64,000 nucleotides of DNA from Rostratula benghalensis. Lineage: Eukaryota > Chordata > Aves > Charadriiformes > Rostratulidae. The notes beneath the pieces were generated by a model. The model saw only the letters and a program-made list of their open reading frames with translations, was not told where the DNA came from and did not search any database. Positions 50,041-63,618 of this stretch are shown one piece after another. Numbering within the stretch: position 1 is the first letter of the stretch; each line of letters starts with the position of its first letter. Made by a program: the position numbers and the translations under genes. The stretch is from positions 637,486-701,485 of the forward strand of contig VXAI01000097.1 in NCBI GenBank assembly GCA_013399305.1, given 5' to 3'.

Positions 50041-52029
50041 CTGAAAGTAGTCACTGTGTATTCTAGAGGAATAATTTTGTACAGGACAAGCCCCTCCCAC
50101 CACCTCGCCCCAATTAAATCTTAGGTATAAAAGAGAAAAAAGTCTTTGTTAAATATTTTGGTTTGGAGGAACAGAGAACTAGAGAAAAATCCTTCCATGT
50201 ATTATTTTGATCCAAATTAATATCCATTTTCTTTAGTTAAAACATTTTTCTAGAAGTCCTTTTCTGGTTTTATTGGTTTTTTTTTTTTTTTCTAATGTCC
50301 TGTCTTGCCACACTCTCAGAAATATGACAACAGCTGACAGAGTTAATGGTGATAAATCACCTGAATAATTTAGTTTGTTGGTGGATTGAAATATTCATGC
50401 AGAGAATCCACTCATTTTTAATTCCAGACTAACATTCAATTATTGTCCACAACCATGTTCATCTTTGTAGAAATGTGGGGGGGTTTAACTACCCTAATTT
50501 CATTCCAGAATGAAATTCCACACCTCAAATACTGAATATAGGGATTCTAGAATAGAATAATGTAGGGATCCTAGGAGTAATGAACCCCACTTTACTGAAC
50601 CAGATTCACATAGTACAAATCAGCTGTTTGCACAGAGATTACACTAGTGTAATCTATCCTCAGGCATGAGGGGATGCCTTAATCCTTCTGTAAACTGACT
50701 GACTATAAACAGATGTCTTAAATTCCAGTCTCATTGATAGAAGTAGCTCACAACTATTCTTCCCAATACCAATATCATGCAAGAAAGATAGCTCACATTC
50801 CTGATTCTTAAACTGAAAAACTGGAGTGCAATGAAGAGAGCATTCCAATGTCTCTGTGGTTTTTGGTTGTTGTTTTGGTTTGGTTTTCTTTTGGGCTTTT
50901 TTTAACACTAAAATTCCTTCATATTTTGGAAGAGGAAGTTTGATTGGAAGTTTGATTGATTACAACTCCCCTTTGTTTGTCTCAGGATGTTACTGTGCAA
51001 ATTTGTGGGGCAGGAAGATAATGATGTACACTCTTACTGTCCTGGTGTTTGCATCTCTCTGTCACAAAAGTAGATATATGTAAGGCATCAACAGTTTGAG
51101 CAGAGCTATACACAGATGTTGACATGTGTGTACAATACAAATGTTAAAATCCTAACAACCATATTTCAAACAGCAGCAATAGCCTCATCTTAACATTTTA
51201 GTAGCTGTCCCTGAATGGTATTTTTGCACTGTGTTCTCACCAGAATCCTTTCCAGTTGATTGCTTTCCCCCCCGCCCCAAACACAGCACTCCATAATATG
51301 TACCACTGAGAGATGAGATGGTGTTATAAACACTAATATGCGTATTCTTGGATAGAGTAGTGCTCTGGGTATACAAGTATGCATTTCTAACACAGATTTG
51401 AGACTAATTAAATATCAGTTGTGTTGTAAAACACTCTCAGGATCATTCTGCCTTTAAGTGCTGTCAAGACTTTTTAAAGCTCTCAAAGTGGTACTAAACA
51501 GAGGAACGTACACATTTAAGCACTGTTCTCTTTTTCTCATTTTCTACTGAGGTCTCCTGGTTATTTAATTTTTAGAAAGAAAGATTGCAGTGGGTATTCC
51601 TTCCTTGAACACATTTTGCAGCTGTCCGCGTTTAATTGGCAAATTCTACTAAGATAAAAGTAGTAGAGTGGTGAACAAGCACCAGAAGAGAAGTAGTAGT
51701 GTTAGAGTCTTGCTAAGCATGTTGAGAAGCAGCTGATTAGTAGTAGTTCCCAAAAATTTTTCAAACCTTCATACTTCACTGTCATGAAGTGAAGCATCTT
51801 GCTAAGACTGTAACGAATCATTTGCAAAGCACATGGAATGAAGCTGATACCTTGCTGCTAATGTACAGGCATAAATACTTTAGCACTGCTATTTTCAAGG
51901 AAGGTTCAAGAATAAATGTGTTGCTTTAATATTGTTCTTCCCTTGACATTCACTTAATAAAACCACAAATTATTGAGTGTTTGTATAACAAAACAAATAC
52001 TTAACACTAACTTTGAAGCACATTGTTCC
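50041..52029. other. Non-coding stretch
   Basis: No gene recognised. Holds poly-T at about 50277-50292 and a GGTTT-rich tract at about 50858-50905 similar to that at 23848-23957. Confidence 0.55.
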
Positions 52030-52340
52030 CTGGAGATTTTACCAATGAGAACAACACCTGGGAGAATTTATGCACATGACAAACTTTTTTGCAAGACCTG
52101 TTGCAACAGGACAAAGGGATAATGCTTTCAACTAAAAGGTGAAGGATTTAAACTAGATTTACACTGTGGGTGGTGAGTCACTGACGCAGGTTTCCCAGAG
52201 AGGTAGTAAATAGCCTACACCTGGAAACATTGAAGATCAGTTTGGCTGAGACTCTGAGCAATGTGATCTAGTTGCAGACTGGCCTTGATAATCTTGAAAA
52301 GTTCCTTCCAACCCAAACTATTCTATAATTCTATGATGTG
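52030..52340 (+). mobile_element. CR1-family 3' end
   Basis: Plus-strand 3' part of an older CR1 subfamily: GCAACAGGACAAAGGGATAATG, AGGATTTAAACTAGATTTAC, GTGGGTGGTGAGTCACTGACGCAGGTT, CCCAGAGAGGTAGT, ACACCTGGAAACATTGAAG and TTCCTTCCAACCCAAACTATTCTATAATTCTATG. The last bases are the 8-bp tail, marking the 3' terminus at about 52338. Confidence 0.88.
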
Positions 52341-55300
52341 GCCTATCATGGTGTAAAAATGCCTCAGACTAAGAAAAAAGTTTTAATATATACCTATATG
52401 TTAAGGAACAAAACCAAAACAAAAACAGACAAAAAAGGTAGAATGCATTGATAGGAAAGATTAATTACTCTCTGCCTATTTTTAGAATTGTTAGTTGGAC
52501 GAATTTTATAAACAAGTATCTTTCATAGCAGTTATTTACTATATCATACTATTGTTTGTAAAGCAGAATTAAGATTGCTACAGAGGTATTATATTACATT
52601 TCAGTTTCTGTATTTACATTTTTGTGCTCTTTAATGCCCTGTACACTTATCTTTTTTCTTTTTTTATTAATGACACAAAATATTATTTACCATCAAAACC
52701 ACAGTGTTTGTGAGAGCAGAAAATCAGTCTTTAAAGAACTGTAAATCACCGATGTTAATCTTATAGAACAATTAATATTTTACAGGATATTAATACAATA
52801 GCAGCAATAAAACTCGATAGAATTTTCCTAATTGACTTACATCTTTTGCATTTTTAATTATACTAAGCTTCCAAAACAAAAGATATGTCTTTTGTGTAAG
52901 AATAATGCTCCATGGCATAACAATGTAACCAGTGCTGTTTCCTTCTTTAACAACTTAATTTTCATCAGGTTAAAACATTGTTCAGATTTGATATTTCCTA
53001 CTATAAACTTTGTTTTATGGGATTTAAAAGAATCTAGAATAATACAGTAAATCAATCCCCAGTACAGGTCTGTCATATTTTGCAAACATTATACCTTCCC
53101 TCTGCTGTTCTGTATAAACAAAAAGGAGTCCAAAACTCCTAGTTTAACTCTGCTAAGGTAAATATTCACCTCTGGAGACACGGGATGTAAAATCTTTAGT
53201 ACAGACTATGTAAAGATAACTTGTGGTCGTGCCTTGTGTTTTCTTTTTTTCTTTTTTCTTCTTTTTTTAATAGCTATTAGTACAGATATTAACAGATTGG
53301 TCTTCATGAAAGGACTGGCACATGTTCATCTCAGTATTTTCATCCTTTAATGATAAGTGAAAAAATGTAAATTTATTTACTCATCAAACATAGTGATACA
53401 TTCATTTGAAGAAAATTATCTGCTTTGTATATAAGTTTCATAGGTATATGGTGTATCATTACAATATGGTATGCTTTGTATGCCATAGCCAGTTTGAAGC
53501 CAAAGATGGATAGAATACTTAAGTCACACACCGCAAAACTATGTGATTTAATTCCTTTCCAATAAGAAAGCAATTCACCTTAGCACTGCTATAAACTTTA
53601 TGCCACATTAAACCAGGACCTTCACCACACAGAGCAAAACTGAGATCAAGCTCAGATAAAGAGAATCACTGGTGGGGAAGAGGATTTCTCTCAAGATGAA
53701 ATTCTGGAGAGACCTTATTTTCTTCATCATGGCTGGTATTAATACATTTCAAATGCTAAATGCATGGTCAGTGTTTTACAGTTAGAATTGCTGTACTGCT
53801 AGAACCTCTTCATTGAGTTGACTGATACACTGTTCATGTGTAGGCACAAAAGAAAGTTAAAGCTCTTCCATGGACAATTAACTGTATTACTCTGGTTTTC
53901 ATGCTATACTAGCTGTGTTACTTCACACTCTTCAAACATTCTCAGGAAGTTATCATTGTGCCTTTTAAAAAACTGTCAGCCTTATTATTTTTAAAGCCCT
54001 TCTCACACCAAAATGGATTTCTGGACATTAAGTCATTAATTCTTAAGTCAGCCTGGATGGATATAACTATTGTTCCCGCTACTTTACAGTGAAGAAACTG
54101 AACTTAAGTCTCAGCTTAAAGTGCAAGCCTGAATTGAAAAGATGCTGCTACTCAGATATTACAGTAGCTCCTGAAACCAATGGAAAGTGTAAGTGCAATT
54201 TCTGAAAGGCCATAAGTGAGTTGTCTGAGGCTGCAGAAGCAATCATTATTTGGGGTGGGGATAGAGTACCTTTACTCACGGGAAGATAGAACCTTACTGT
54301 TTATGTGTCATGCTCAGTATGTCCATCAGGAAATCTTAAAGCACTGAACAAAGGGTGCCAGTATAATTGTTCACATTTTATAGAGGACAAAAAAGAAATA
54401 TTAAGAAAGGGCCAGTTGTATGTTGTAGTTTATCCATCTGACCAAGAGTAGACTTGAGTTTTTTGAGCTCCCTTGAGTTCTTTGACTGTTATGAAGTACT
54501 GACACCCTTAAAGAAACTGTCAAGGGAAGTAGTGAAGTGATGACATTCAGCAGGTTGATGCAGTGACTGTCTTCATAATACATATTTCCATTCCTTTCTC
54601 ACAGGATTTGGAAAGACTTAAAAATTGTATGAAATCTTTATTAAATGTTTCCTTGTTAATCTATCATGTTACTTTAAACATTCCCCTAATACAGTCACAT
54701 CCTATTAGTAACCAGCCACCCTCATTAATTCAATAGAAAAAATGTTTTATTGTATTGACAGTGTTTTTATTGAATTAGGGGAGATGATTAATGGTAGTGT
54801 AATTCAATGGAAGCAGCTACTCAGATGTTGTTTAGGCATCTTAGGCTTGCAAGGGAACTTATTGATCAAAATCATATTTGGCATTGCTTGACACAAACCA
54901 GCCCAAATGTCAAAATTTCTTGTAGACATCCATAATGGAAGCATGGTACTTGTTATCTTTATATGTTACAACCTACTTTATAATATACACAGAAGAAAAG
55001 TGCAACAAAAGGTAAAGTTCACCTATTAAAATGCTGCTTTTTGTCCCTGAGGATTTTCAAAGATTTTCAGTGTCTGATCAAGGATCGAGGCAATATCTTG
55101 GATAAGAGCAGCAGAGCAATGAAGCAGTTCTATTCAGCTGCATAACCATTTGTTCCATTTTCAAGGGAGGTGTGATGAAAAGCCTGTAGGCACATATTTG
55201 TTTAGCAGTTTTGTTTGGGGAGATGGAGAGTTTTACCTTGAATTCATCATTAGCTAAGTCACTCAAGCATAACTATTTTTGTGTATCGAGGAACAGGCTC

Positions 55301-55993
55301 TTCAGCTGAAAACTAACAGATTTTTTTTTTCTTCAAATACGTTACTAGTGTTTCAGCAAATACAGTAATACTATTTCCCATGGTTATTATAAACAATATA
55401 ACAATTTCATGGGTAGAAATTAATTAAAGCTCATCTGAACCTCAGCAATAGACACTTAAATCTTGCTCCCATTGCACCCCAAAAGATAAGTCTACATGCA
55501 AAAAGGGCTTTAAGATAAATTAATATATTTGAAGCCACTTAGGAATGGGTAAATATGGTAAGTTAAAAATAAAATTTAAAAAAAATGAAAAGGGAAAATA
55601 TAAGCAAACAATAAATATTAGTTAAAAAGAAACACTGTCCTTTTTATTTTTATTTGTTACTCTCAATTTCTTTGCTGTTTTATAGGTACTCTTTCTGCCC
55701 TATTTCACCACAACTTCCAGAGGTTTTGATAATATAACAATGATGAGTGTGGCATCAAACCTTAACTATTTTTGTACCAGAGTAACTGGAAAGCAGAGTT
55801 TCCCTTGGAAAATTCTGTAAATGTGTGCCCACATTTTACATCTTTCTTTTGGCAACATTTTTCCTTCCCACTTTTGTAATCTTTTCAATGGCATATGAGC
55901 ACTAAATATTTACTTCCAAAAGCAACAGACCTAAATTTGTTTACAAGAACAGTAAAAATGAGCACTATGTCTAGCAAAAAATCTGGCACTTAC
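52341..55993. other. Non-coding stretch
   Basis: No repeat family recognised. A possible minus-strand terminal exon near 55280-55313 (acceptor TTAGTTTTCAG, about ten codons and a stop), with AATAAA-type signals on the minus strand near 54725-54770, was considered but not accepted. Confidence 0.45.
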
Positions 55994-56109
55994 CTTTTGT
56001 TGTTCCCAGTTACAATCCTGAGTATGTTCACTGCTGTCTGCTTCCCAGGTCTTTGACATGTCTGGGGAATTAGACTTGTCAGATTTGTCTGAATCAATCC
56101 TGTATTGCA
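55994..56109 (-). CDS. Tentative internal exon, protein unrecognised
   Basis: Minus-strand candidate with a very good donor (AAAAG then GTAAGT). The frame reads SDKSDKSNSPDMSKTWEADS and SEHTQDCNWEQQK, hydrophilic and acidic. With the start set at 56109 it is 2 nt plus 38 codons, which fits the 1-nt overhang of the exon ending at 59907. The weakness is the acceptor: the AG at 56110-56111 has no pyrimidine tract, and an alternative AG 17 bases further in also fits the phase. A better acceptor (TTGGTCCTTTTCAG) a little upstream leads into frames that all close. Another frame is open over part of the region. Confidence 0.3.
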
Positions 56110-58189
56110 CTAGTCATGTCCCCTGGGCCCTGTAGGTATCTCTGAAAAGGACCAATTCTCCTCGCACTTTGTAAGCTGAGCAATTCTAGTGGGATACCTG
56201 ACTGAAAATTTGGACCGAAGTTATCAGAAGCAGATGACTGGTAAATCTGTCTAGCGATTGGTAAGGCACATCTAGGTAAAATAGGACAGTGTTAAAGTAC
56301 AAGGCACCTGGGGCTTCCCTAAAATTTTCTGTGGTCCTGAGTGCTATATTTTTTGCAAAGTATACAGTCATTTAGACCTGAACGGAGAGATCCTGAAACA
56401 TGACCTTTCTGACCTGATAGTTTTGGGAAACTCTCTGAAGGGGGGTAGATGATACACACATTGCTTGGAAAGTGGGTCCAAAACTTCACTGCTTTCCTTG
56501 CGTCTCAAGTTCTGATACTGGTGATGAACAGAAATGACATACCAATATGACTAAACCACCTAATGTGGTCCCTATGTTGTATGTAACTGTTCAGATTGCT
56601 CTTATCCAGAGGCCAATCAGCTGAAAGTTGTTAGTCAGCAGAGAGTGAAGTAGAGCTGGCTATTGGCAATGGACTACCAGAACATGAAAAAGGGCCATGT
56701 CCTAATTCACTTGAGATTTTTCCCTGCTATTTCATTAAGGCAGTTATTCATAGACTCATGGTAGACTGCATGAGTTTCAAAGTCTAATTATGAGTTTAAA
56801 CAACAGAGGACCAAAGGTTATTGTATGTGGAACTGGAATCATTGAATCATGGTTTCAGAGCAACCAGCTAGCCTTTGTTCAAGCACTGTGGAGCCCTGTC
56901 AGCAGAGTCATTGAAAACATGTACTTCCCTAAAAACAGAGGAGCTTCATGCTGCATAATAATGCGTATCTGTAGACTACACAGAGGGATACCTGATGGAC
57001 AAAAATACTGCCTGAGTTAAACTAGATTCAAATAAAAGGAAAAGGATCAAAAAAAGAACATGACTATACTTAAAAATAAATTAGAAGTGTCATTTTCAGG
57101 ACCATTTCTGATATTCCAATGTACAAAGAAAGTTTTAAACAAGCAAATACATACTTACATGCCTAACCCTTCACATAATGAGCTGAAAAGTACAGTACCT
57201 TATATTTATAGTTTTGGTAACCTAGAAGTACATTTTCTTGACACTGACCTGTGATTGTTTGTACTTCATCCTAAATCAGATTAGTTTTTTTCTAAAACAC
57301 CACATGGTATTAATTATGCAGTTGTAAAATTCTGACAGAACCTCTACAGTCTGTTACTAACTACCTTTTATCTTTTAAAAAAGGCATTTTATGATGTGTA
57401 ATTTCACTGCTTTAAGCAAGTCTGTTGAAAATTCAGTAGTCAGAAAAACCTTTCAAATTTCAGGATTTTATTAAATAGTTCTTATGCTTTTTGAGTTGTT
57501 TGTTGGTGGGGGGAGTTATGGGTGGTACTGCATCTTTCAAAGAGATATTTCCCACTCAATTTTGATCTTTGAACTGTTCTGCACATCTAGTATTATATAA
57601 ACAAAAGGCTACTCAAGGAGTAAGATAATCAGTCTTATGTCACTTCCTTCAAAAATCTGCATCTCTTTTTGAATCTGCATAATGCACCACAGAAGAAATA
57701 ATGAAGCACAGTATTCTACTACCGTATGCCTCTGTTGGTAGATCTACCTTGGGACCTCATTAGTATGTGATTCTTTTTGCAGTCAGTGAATGTACATCTC
57801 AGAATGTTATAACTCTCTGAAAAACTAGGTAAAAGTAAGAGCTGAATATTGTTCTTTTTTTTTCTCGTTCTTGTCAGCAGCAACAGAACTAACTTCAAAT
57901 TGGTCCTTGCTGATCCCCACTCAATAGGATTAAAAAACGTTCTAAAAATAGCTTAGTATGAGATACATACACATAAGGAACCTAATATAATACGACTTAC
58001 ACCCACTCAGTGACAATTCCCACAGCACTTACTATACAAAATTGAGTGGACAAGAAGAATAAAATACTCCAGCATTAGAAGAAATTACCATATGTGCTCA
58101 GACTAACACATGACTAGAATAAGTTCCTCCTTCCCAGTCATTCCCCCAAATCTAAAACATGGGAGAAACATAAATCATGAACTTGTATA
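56110..58189. other. Non-coding stretch
   Basis: No repeat family recognised. A minus-strand acceptor (CTGTCCTATTTTACCTAG) near 56275 opens a frame that continues for about 58 codons to a stop near 56095, but its phase does not fit the neighbouring exons. Confidence 0.45.
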
Positions 58190-58660
58190 AAAGAATAATA
58201 AACTGACAGAGTGATTTAGGTCTTCTCTAGATCTGTAGTCCAGGCTTTCCTCCAGTCTGCCTCCACACTCAAAGCAGAGACAATTTAGATCACATAGCTG
58301 GTCTTTGCCCAGGTGAGGTTTGAGTATTTCCAAGAATGGACGACCTCTCTGTGACAACTGTTCCTGTGCTTTTTCTTAATATTTAGTCAGAATTTCTTTT
58401 CTTGCAACTTGTGACCATGGCTTTTTTGCCCTTTTTCTGTACATCTGCAAAATGGTCTATCTCCTCTACAGCCTTCCTTTGAGTGACTGTAGAGAACACA
58501 AAGTGCACCTTCTCCAGGTTAACCTAAATCAGTTGACTTCAGCTTGTGTTGTGTGTTCCACCCCCCTGACCATCTTGGTGGTATCTAGGGGACTCACTTC
58601 TGTATGTCCACTTTTTCTTGCACTGGGGAGCCCAAAATTTAGATTACAAATATAACTAGC
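58190..58660 (-). mobile_element. Old CR1-family fragment, C-terminal region
   Basis: The plus strand shows the complement of CR1 landmarks: GGTGAGGTTTGAGTATTTCCAAGAATGG (anti-sense of the CCTGGAAGTGTTCAAG segment), ACCTCTCTGTGACAACTGTTCC, the TCCTCTACAGCC region, CCCCCTGACCATCTTGGTGG, and TTCTTGCACTGGGGAGCCCA (anti-sense of FWAPQ). It is diverged and lacks the tail. Confidence 0.75.
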
Positions 58661-59505
58661 AGAATAACTATTTTAGGAAAAATTTTCTGAACCTGAAAAT
58701 TTCACTTCAGTAATGGGATCCAGTACCTTTGATGTTGCATGTCACTTAGAGTTACTGACCAAAATTGTCTATTTTGTCTGTAAAGAATCTCAGCCCTTAT
58801 CCCTCCATGTCAGTCTGGATTGCACAGGTCTTCTGTCATCTTTTGTCATCACGATATCTTCCCAGATGCATTTCATGTAGGAACCTAAAATAGGAGTCAA
58901 ATCAACTACAACACCTTCTGTTCTCTCCCATGTGCCTAAGGGCACACACAAAGAAAGGAATTCCTATTGTCTGTTTCGGATATAAAACCTAGGTTCCCAT
59001 AACAGAATCTTATCTTCTCTATACAGTCAAAAGGGAGAAGTACATTTTCACGGAAAGCTAAAATTAGTGTGTTCCCTTTCGCTGTATTCGAGCTCAAGAT
59101 CTTGGGATAGGCACTTGAATTACATGCTCCTACAGAGATGGTTGTGTCTAATAAGCCTCATAATTAATGGAGGATGACTTTTTTGCCAAATTTTAACAAA
59201 AAAATGTAGTAATCTTCAAACTACAAATATTCTGGCTGGTGAAAAAAGCAAACGTATACAAATCTAGACTCAAACAAACAAACATTCTGCCATAGAAATA
59301 TTTTTATCCAGCCTGTCACAAATCAAGTATGGAAACTGTGTGTTTAATTTCTTCCTCTTTCCAAAGGGCTTTAAATACTCTCTATGAGAAATTTGTAAGC
59401 ATCAGTCTACAAGATACTCTAAGGCTGAATGATATGAAAGGACTTTAAGACAGCAATATGCTCAATCTCTCACCTTGGAGATGACAGTTAACAGAAGAAA
59501 AGATT
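58661..59505. other. Non-coding stretch
   Basis: Nothing recognised beyond A+T-rich sequence and a short AAAC run near 59272-59284. Confidence 0.5.
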
Positions 59506-59640
59506 GACCCACCACCCAGTGAGTAAGGCACCCATGCAACAGGGCAGAGCTCCAGGTCTCCAATCCCTGCTTCAGTGGCTGCTCATGACTTACACAATTG
59601 CAGAGTGATGACACAAAACAAAGTCCTCCTGCCTGACATC
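59506..59640 (+). mobile_element. Possible ancient tRNA-derived SINE (MIR/CORE type)
   Basis: The plus strand reads CCACCCAGTGAGTAAGGCACCC followed about 35 bases later by AGGTCTCCAATCCCTGCTTC. This resembles the A box and B box (GGTTCRAATCC) of tRNA-derived SINEs in their usual spacing. Diverged; the body downstream is not assignable. Confidence 0.4.
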
Positions 59641-59906
59641 TGTGACACTTTCCAGAGTGATGAGCTTTAAAATCTATTCAGACAGAAGTAAAATTTCAAG
59701 TTGGTCTATTCCAGAAACTGGATTGTTAACTGAGAGAGTCCTGCTACAGTTACCACTTTCGTCTACACTTTTGACTCAAAAATCCATCTAAAGAAAACCA
59801 GTTACACACAAAGCCTTATACACAAAGCCAACCTCATATTACTAAATCACCTGAGTGTACCAGTGCTGGAACTGTCTATGACTTATGTTCCTAAATACAG
59901 TCTTAC

Positions 59907-59973
59907 CTGTTAGGTGGTTCAGTTGCTCTCGAATCAATTCCTTCTTATTATTTTTCAATTTTGGTCTTAAAAG
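59907..59973 (-). CDS. Internal exon, right cluster (third), protein unrecognised
   Basis: Minus-strand exon of 67 nt: 22 codons plus 1 nt, starting on a codon boundary. The acceptor has a long pyrimidine tract (TTTTTTTTCCCCACCTATCTG, AG at 59974-59975) and the donor is GTAAGA. The peptide reads LLRPKLKNNKKELIREQLNH plus LT: strongly basic and likely helical, with leucines spaced as in a short amphipathic helix. Its phase-0 start continues directly from the exon ending at 60152 across a 178-nt intron. No catalytic or binding motif is recognised, so no function is proposed. Confidence 0.7.
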
Positions 59974-60151
59974 CTAACTATGACAGATAGGTGGGGAAAA
60001 AAAACCTACTTCAGTAAACTCTAATGTCAAACTCTTTTTCTCAAGAAACAGTAGTCTCCTCTCACTTCACTGCTTTTATAGCCCTTATTAAGAGAACTGA
60101 GAATTCAGTCTGTTTGATTTATAATTGAAAATCATAAACTATAACATTTAC

Positions 60152-60285
60152 CTGCTGTTCATATGCACAAATGAGATGATACAAGGCAGTTCCATCACTC
60201 AATATAATAATTGACATGAACCGGTTCTGGTATGCAGCATTCGGATCCCTAAGGTCCACTAACAACTTGCTGTAACTACATGCAG
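60152..60285 (-). CDS. Internal exon, right cluster (second), protein unrecognised
   Basis: The best-supported exon in the window: 134 nt on the minus strand, 2 nt plus 44 codons, ending on a codon boundary. The acceptor is TTTTTTCCTCTACAG and the donor GTAAAT. The peptide has mixed, protein-like composition: ACSYSKLLVDLRDPNAAYQN, then RFMSIIILSDGTALYHLICA, then YEQQ. The SIIILSDGTALYHL stretch suggests a beta-strand, turn, strand element, but I cannot assign a fold. Its 2-nt start completes the codon left open by the exon ending at 63619 (G plus CT, Ala). It is not CR1-derived. Gene identity unknown. Confidence 0.8.
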
Positions 60286-63200
60286 CTGTAGAGGAAAAAA
60301 AGGGAAAAACAACACAGCATTTTTCATATCACAGTTGTTTTGATTAATTCATGTGGGAGAAGCAGAGAATTCTGCCTTGGGTTTTGTGCTGATAGTACAG
60401 ATGTTACTGTAAAGTGAAGACAACCCCACTGATGTTAAGGTTTCAAACTAGCCTGCAAATGATACTGGAGAATAAACCAGAATAGCAATACTATTCACAC
60501 CTCACACTCCCGCCCCTCCCCCCCAAAAAAGGGTGAAAATTCATGTAAGTAATCTCATTATGATCTACCCAATTGGAGTGTAAATAGCACTATTGAAATT
60601 TGGTACTTCAGCATTCAGAAAATCTAGGCCTCTTTACTTGTTTTTACCCAACCAGTATGGAACTGTGTGAGTACTCACACATTAAATATGGGAGTGATTT
60701 GCTGACTTGAACACTGATAGCAATAGATGTGCTTTTCACACAGTCCTGTGGTATGCAAACATCAGTTAACATACTGCCTTCTCTCAGTTCCACAAAGAAA
60801 AGTGCCATTCAGTTCTACAGGAGGAAACTTCTGCCCTTAGATTCTCTCAGTAGGGAAGGACATAATTTTCTGCTCCACAATTTCTGCCATGAAAGATATG
60901 ATACATAAACCACCTGCATCTCAAATAACCATTTCTAATTTCACTGTAATTTGTAAAAAGTTATAACAGAAATGTAAGCAGAAAAGATAAAGACATAACA
61001 CTGGTTCATGTAGAAGTAAGCGAATCACACTTCAGGGAAAAAAACAATAATAACAAGTGGTGGGTTTCTAAGAAAACCTCTGCTAGACCATTGTGCTCTA
61101 TAGTTTATTTATGGAATAATTATAGGAGGAGCACGCAAAAAGGTGAAGGCACAGATGAAGAACAAATTAATGTTGTGTTATGAAATGAAGTCAAGTTCTG
61201 TGTAAACGGATGTGCATTCTTGTAGGTCTATGGAATAGTCTCTGCTAAGTTTAGCATTTATGTAGAATTGTTAATGGCATCTTTGCATAATTCTAGTTAT
61301 TTCTTTTGCTAAATGCAGGAAAGTGCTGTCATTTCTGATATCACTCTGTAGTAAGATGGGGTAAATGTTGACCTTTTTTACCTAACTACAATACCAAAGA
61401 CAAACATGAAAGTAAACAGAATGATGACAAGTTTTTCCTTTGTTGGAAGGAAATGTTGATGGCTGCTTTTGTTATCTGTGTATCTAAATTTGGGCTTGTC
61501 TAGTGACTTGTTTTTGTATAGCAAAATACTGGTCTTGACCTTTCAAACATTTGACTGTGGCAAATGTACTCTATAACCAGATGTGGGTCAGCAACACTAC
61601 AATAGAGAAGGGATGACTGTCATTTACAAAGCTGTTTTTCTTTTATGCTTAACATGTAGTGACCTGAGGTCTATATTTTTAAAGGCAGTTTAATGATTAG
61701 ACCTAGCTATCTCAACAACTATTTTTATATACAACAGCTTAAAATAAAATAAAATTAAAAAAAACCCACTACTAAGAGCAATGACAAGCATTCATTTTAA
61801 AAAGAAAACTACATATGTCTTGGCGATGAAAAAGGGTTCCTTTGTTTGTCCTTGTCTTTTTATCTGAAATAATGTATTAAACGTCCTAAAATACCTATTT
61901 TAGAGCTTTTGAAAATTATATGCTCTATAGAAAGGTGGCATTTACAATTTTTGTAGTGATTCATAAACCATCTTGATGATATTCACAATGCTTAATGTCA
62001 TTTTTACCCAGATCACTCTGACTAACTCTGCCTATATTGGGACTCTGCCACCTCAAACTGCCTAGGCTTTAGACAGGGATTGGATATGTTACTCCCAACC
62101 AGGATCTAATCCTGTAGGTATCTAAATATACTAGGTGCCTTCTCACCTGTTCTGAAGCATCTCATGACACCTAATTTTATTTGCCATAGAATGTCCAGAG
62201 GGACCCTAATCTGTGATGACAGCAGCCCGTCTCTAATCTGGAGTTTCACTGTTTTCAGCCTGGATATCTGTCAATATTCAGCAATGCCTGAGAGTTGACA
62301 GTGCTTATCATCAGAATCAGAAAGTTTCAATGCCTGTGGGTACCTACTGTTTATCAACCCCATAATCAGTCAAATAAAGCCCAGGCCTAACTTAGTGTGT
62401 TAGATAACCCTACAAAGTTATCCCATACCTTGGCTTATGCTGGGAGAATTCAGGCGTCCTATTTAAAGGTCATATTTTCTTCTCCCAGGTTTTAGACATT
62501 CCACCCCAATCTAACTGCTTAATTCTAATACTTTCATGTATTAAGATACCTAAATTAGTCATAGTAAATCTAGTCCTCTCTTTTACCTTTTATATCAGGA
62601 TAGCAATAATTATTGTGTCCAGTCGATGGATGGGGTCTGAATTACTGAATTTCAGGAGGTTATTTCAAATCTTTGTGATTAATAAAGAATTTATAAACAA
62701 TAATTATTTATTATGACCTCCACAAAACATCTTATTGAATGATCTTCCCTTTCGTACTACAGCAAAGCTGCTGTCCATGTAATTCTTCATATAAAGCTGC
62801 ATTCTTGGTTTCTTCTTCTTCTTCGTTCATATAAACCATTCTTTTTCAATCCCACCCCTAAAAAAAGATGGTTACTACAGCACTTTAGCAAAGACTGCAG
62901 AAGCCAAGAATAAGTGGTGATGGTATAAATCCACTCAGTTTTTCTGGTATCATTGTAATTACAGGCTCTCAAAGTAGGATCTGACCAAGGACAAAACTTG
63001 TCTGCATGTATAGTAGTCTAGGCAAATGGCAATATGATGGTGAAAAAAAAAGGTTGCAGTTCCCATGCCCATATTTGGTTACCATTAGTCCAAGTTCCTC
63101 TGGTTTAAACATTTACTTCTGCTTCCATTTGTTACCTGAAAATTATGTTTTGGGAGGGAGATAATTACCCAGTGCCTCCTGCCTAGGGAACATGACATAG

Positions 63201-63618
63201 AGAGGATCCCAGAATCTTCAGGGCCATGTGTTTACTGCAACTTGTCTCCTGTTACAAATTTTGGATAATGTTTGCCATCCCACCTTCCTCTGAAAAGCAT
63301 TACAGCAGAAGAACTCCTCCAGAATATCAACCATCTATCTCCAACACCTTTTGTGACTCAAAAGAGAAATTGCTTTTCACATTCCAGAATCTGGTGGTTA
63401 ATCTAAATTGGGGGAAGGAATATCTGAAAAGAATTATTATTTTTTCTTCTTGCTATGTATATATTTGTAATTGAAAGTGTAATAACTATGACTTATTTTA
63501 CCAACTGAAGAGATAGAATAACATTCTATGTAAAAAAGCATCAAACTTTTACAATCTCAGCTGCCAAACACTTTCAGGGGCTGGAAGGGAAGTACCAATT
63601 TCTTAGAAGTGGTCTCAC
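60286..63618. other. Intron between right-cluster exons
   Basis: Presumed 3.3-kb intron. It has a C-rich run at about 60508-60524. The 62020-62560 interval looks like worn old interspersed repeat (GGTATCTAAATATACTAGGTGCC-type), not firmly assignable. A minus-strand acceptor/donor pair near 63134-63188 gives a frame whose phase does not fit the neighbouring exons. Confidence 0.5.

Noticed and set aside
55280..55313. Minus-strand terminal exon (about ten codons, LKSLFLDTQK then stop) with AATAAA signals further on
   Set aside because: The phase fits the tentative exon ending at 55994, but the exon is tiny, a second frame is also plausible, and AATAAA is frequent by chance in such A+T-rich DNA.
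56190..56275. Minus-strand exon after acceptor TGTCCTATTTTACCTAG
   Set aside because: An open frame exists, but its phase conflicts with the exon at 59907, and the following tentative exon would need an implausibly short intron.
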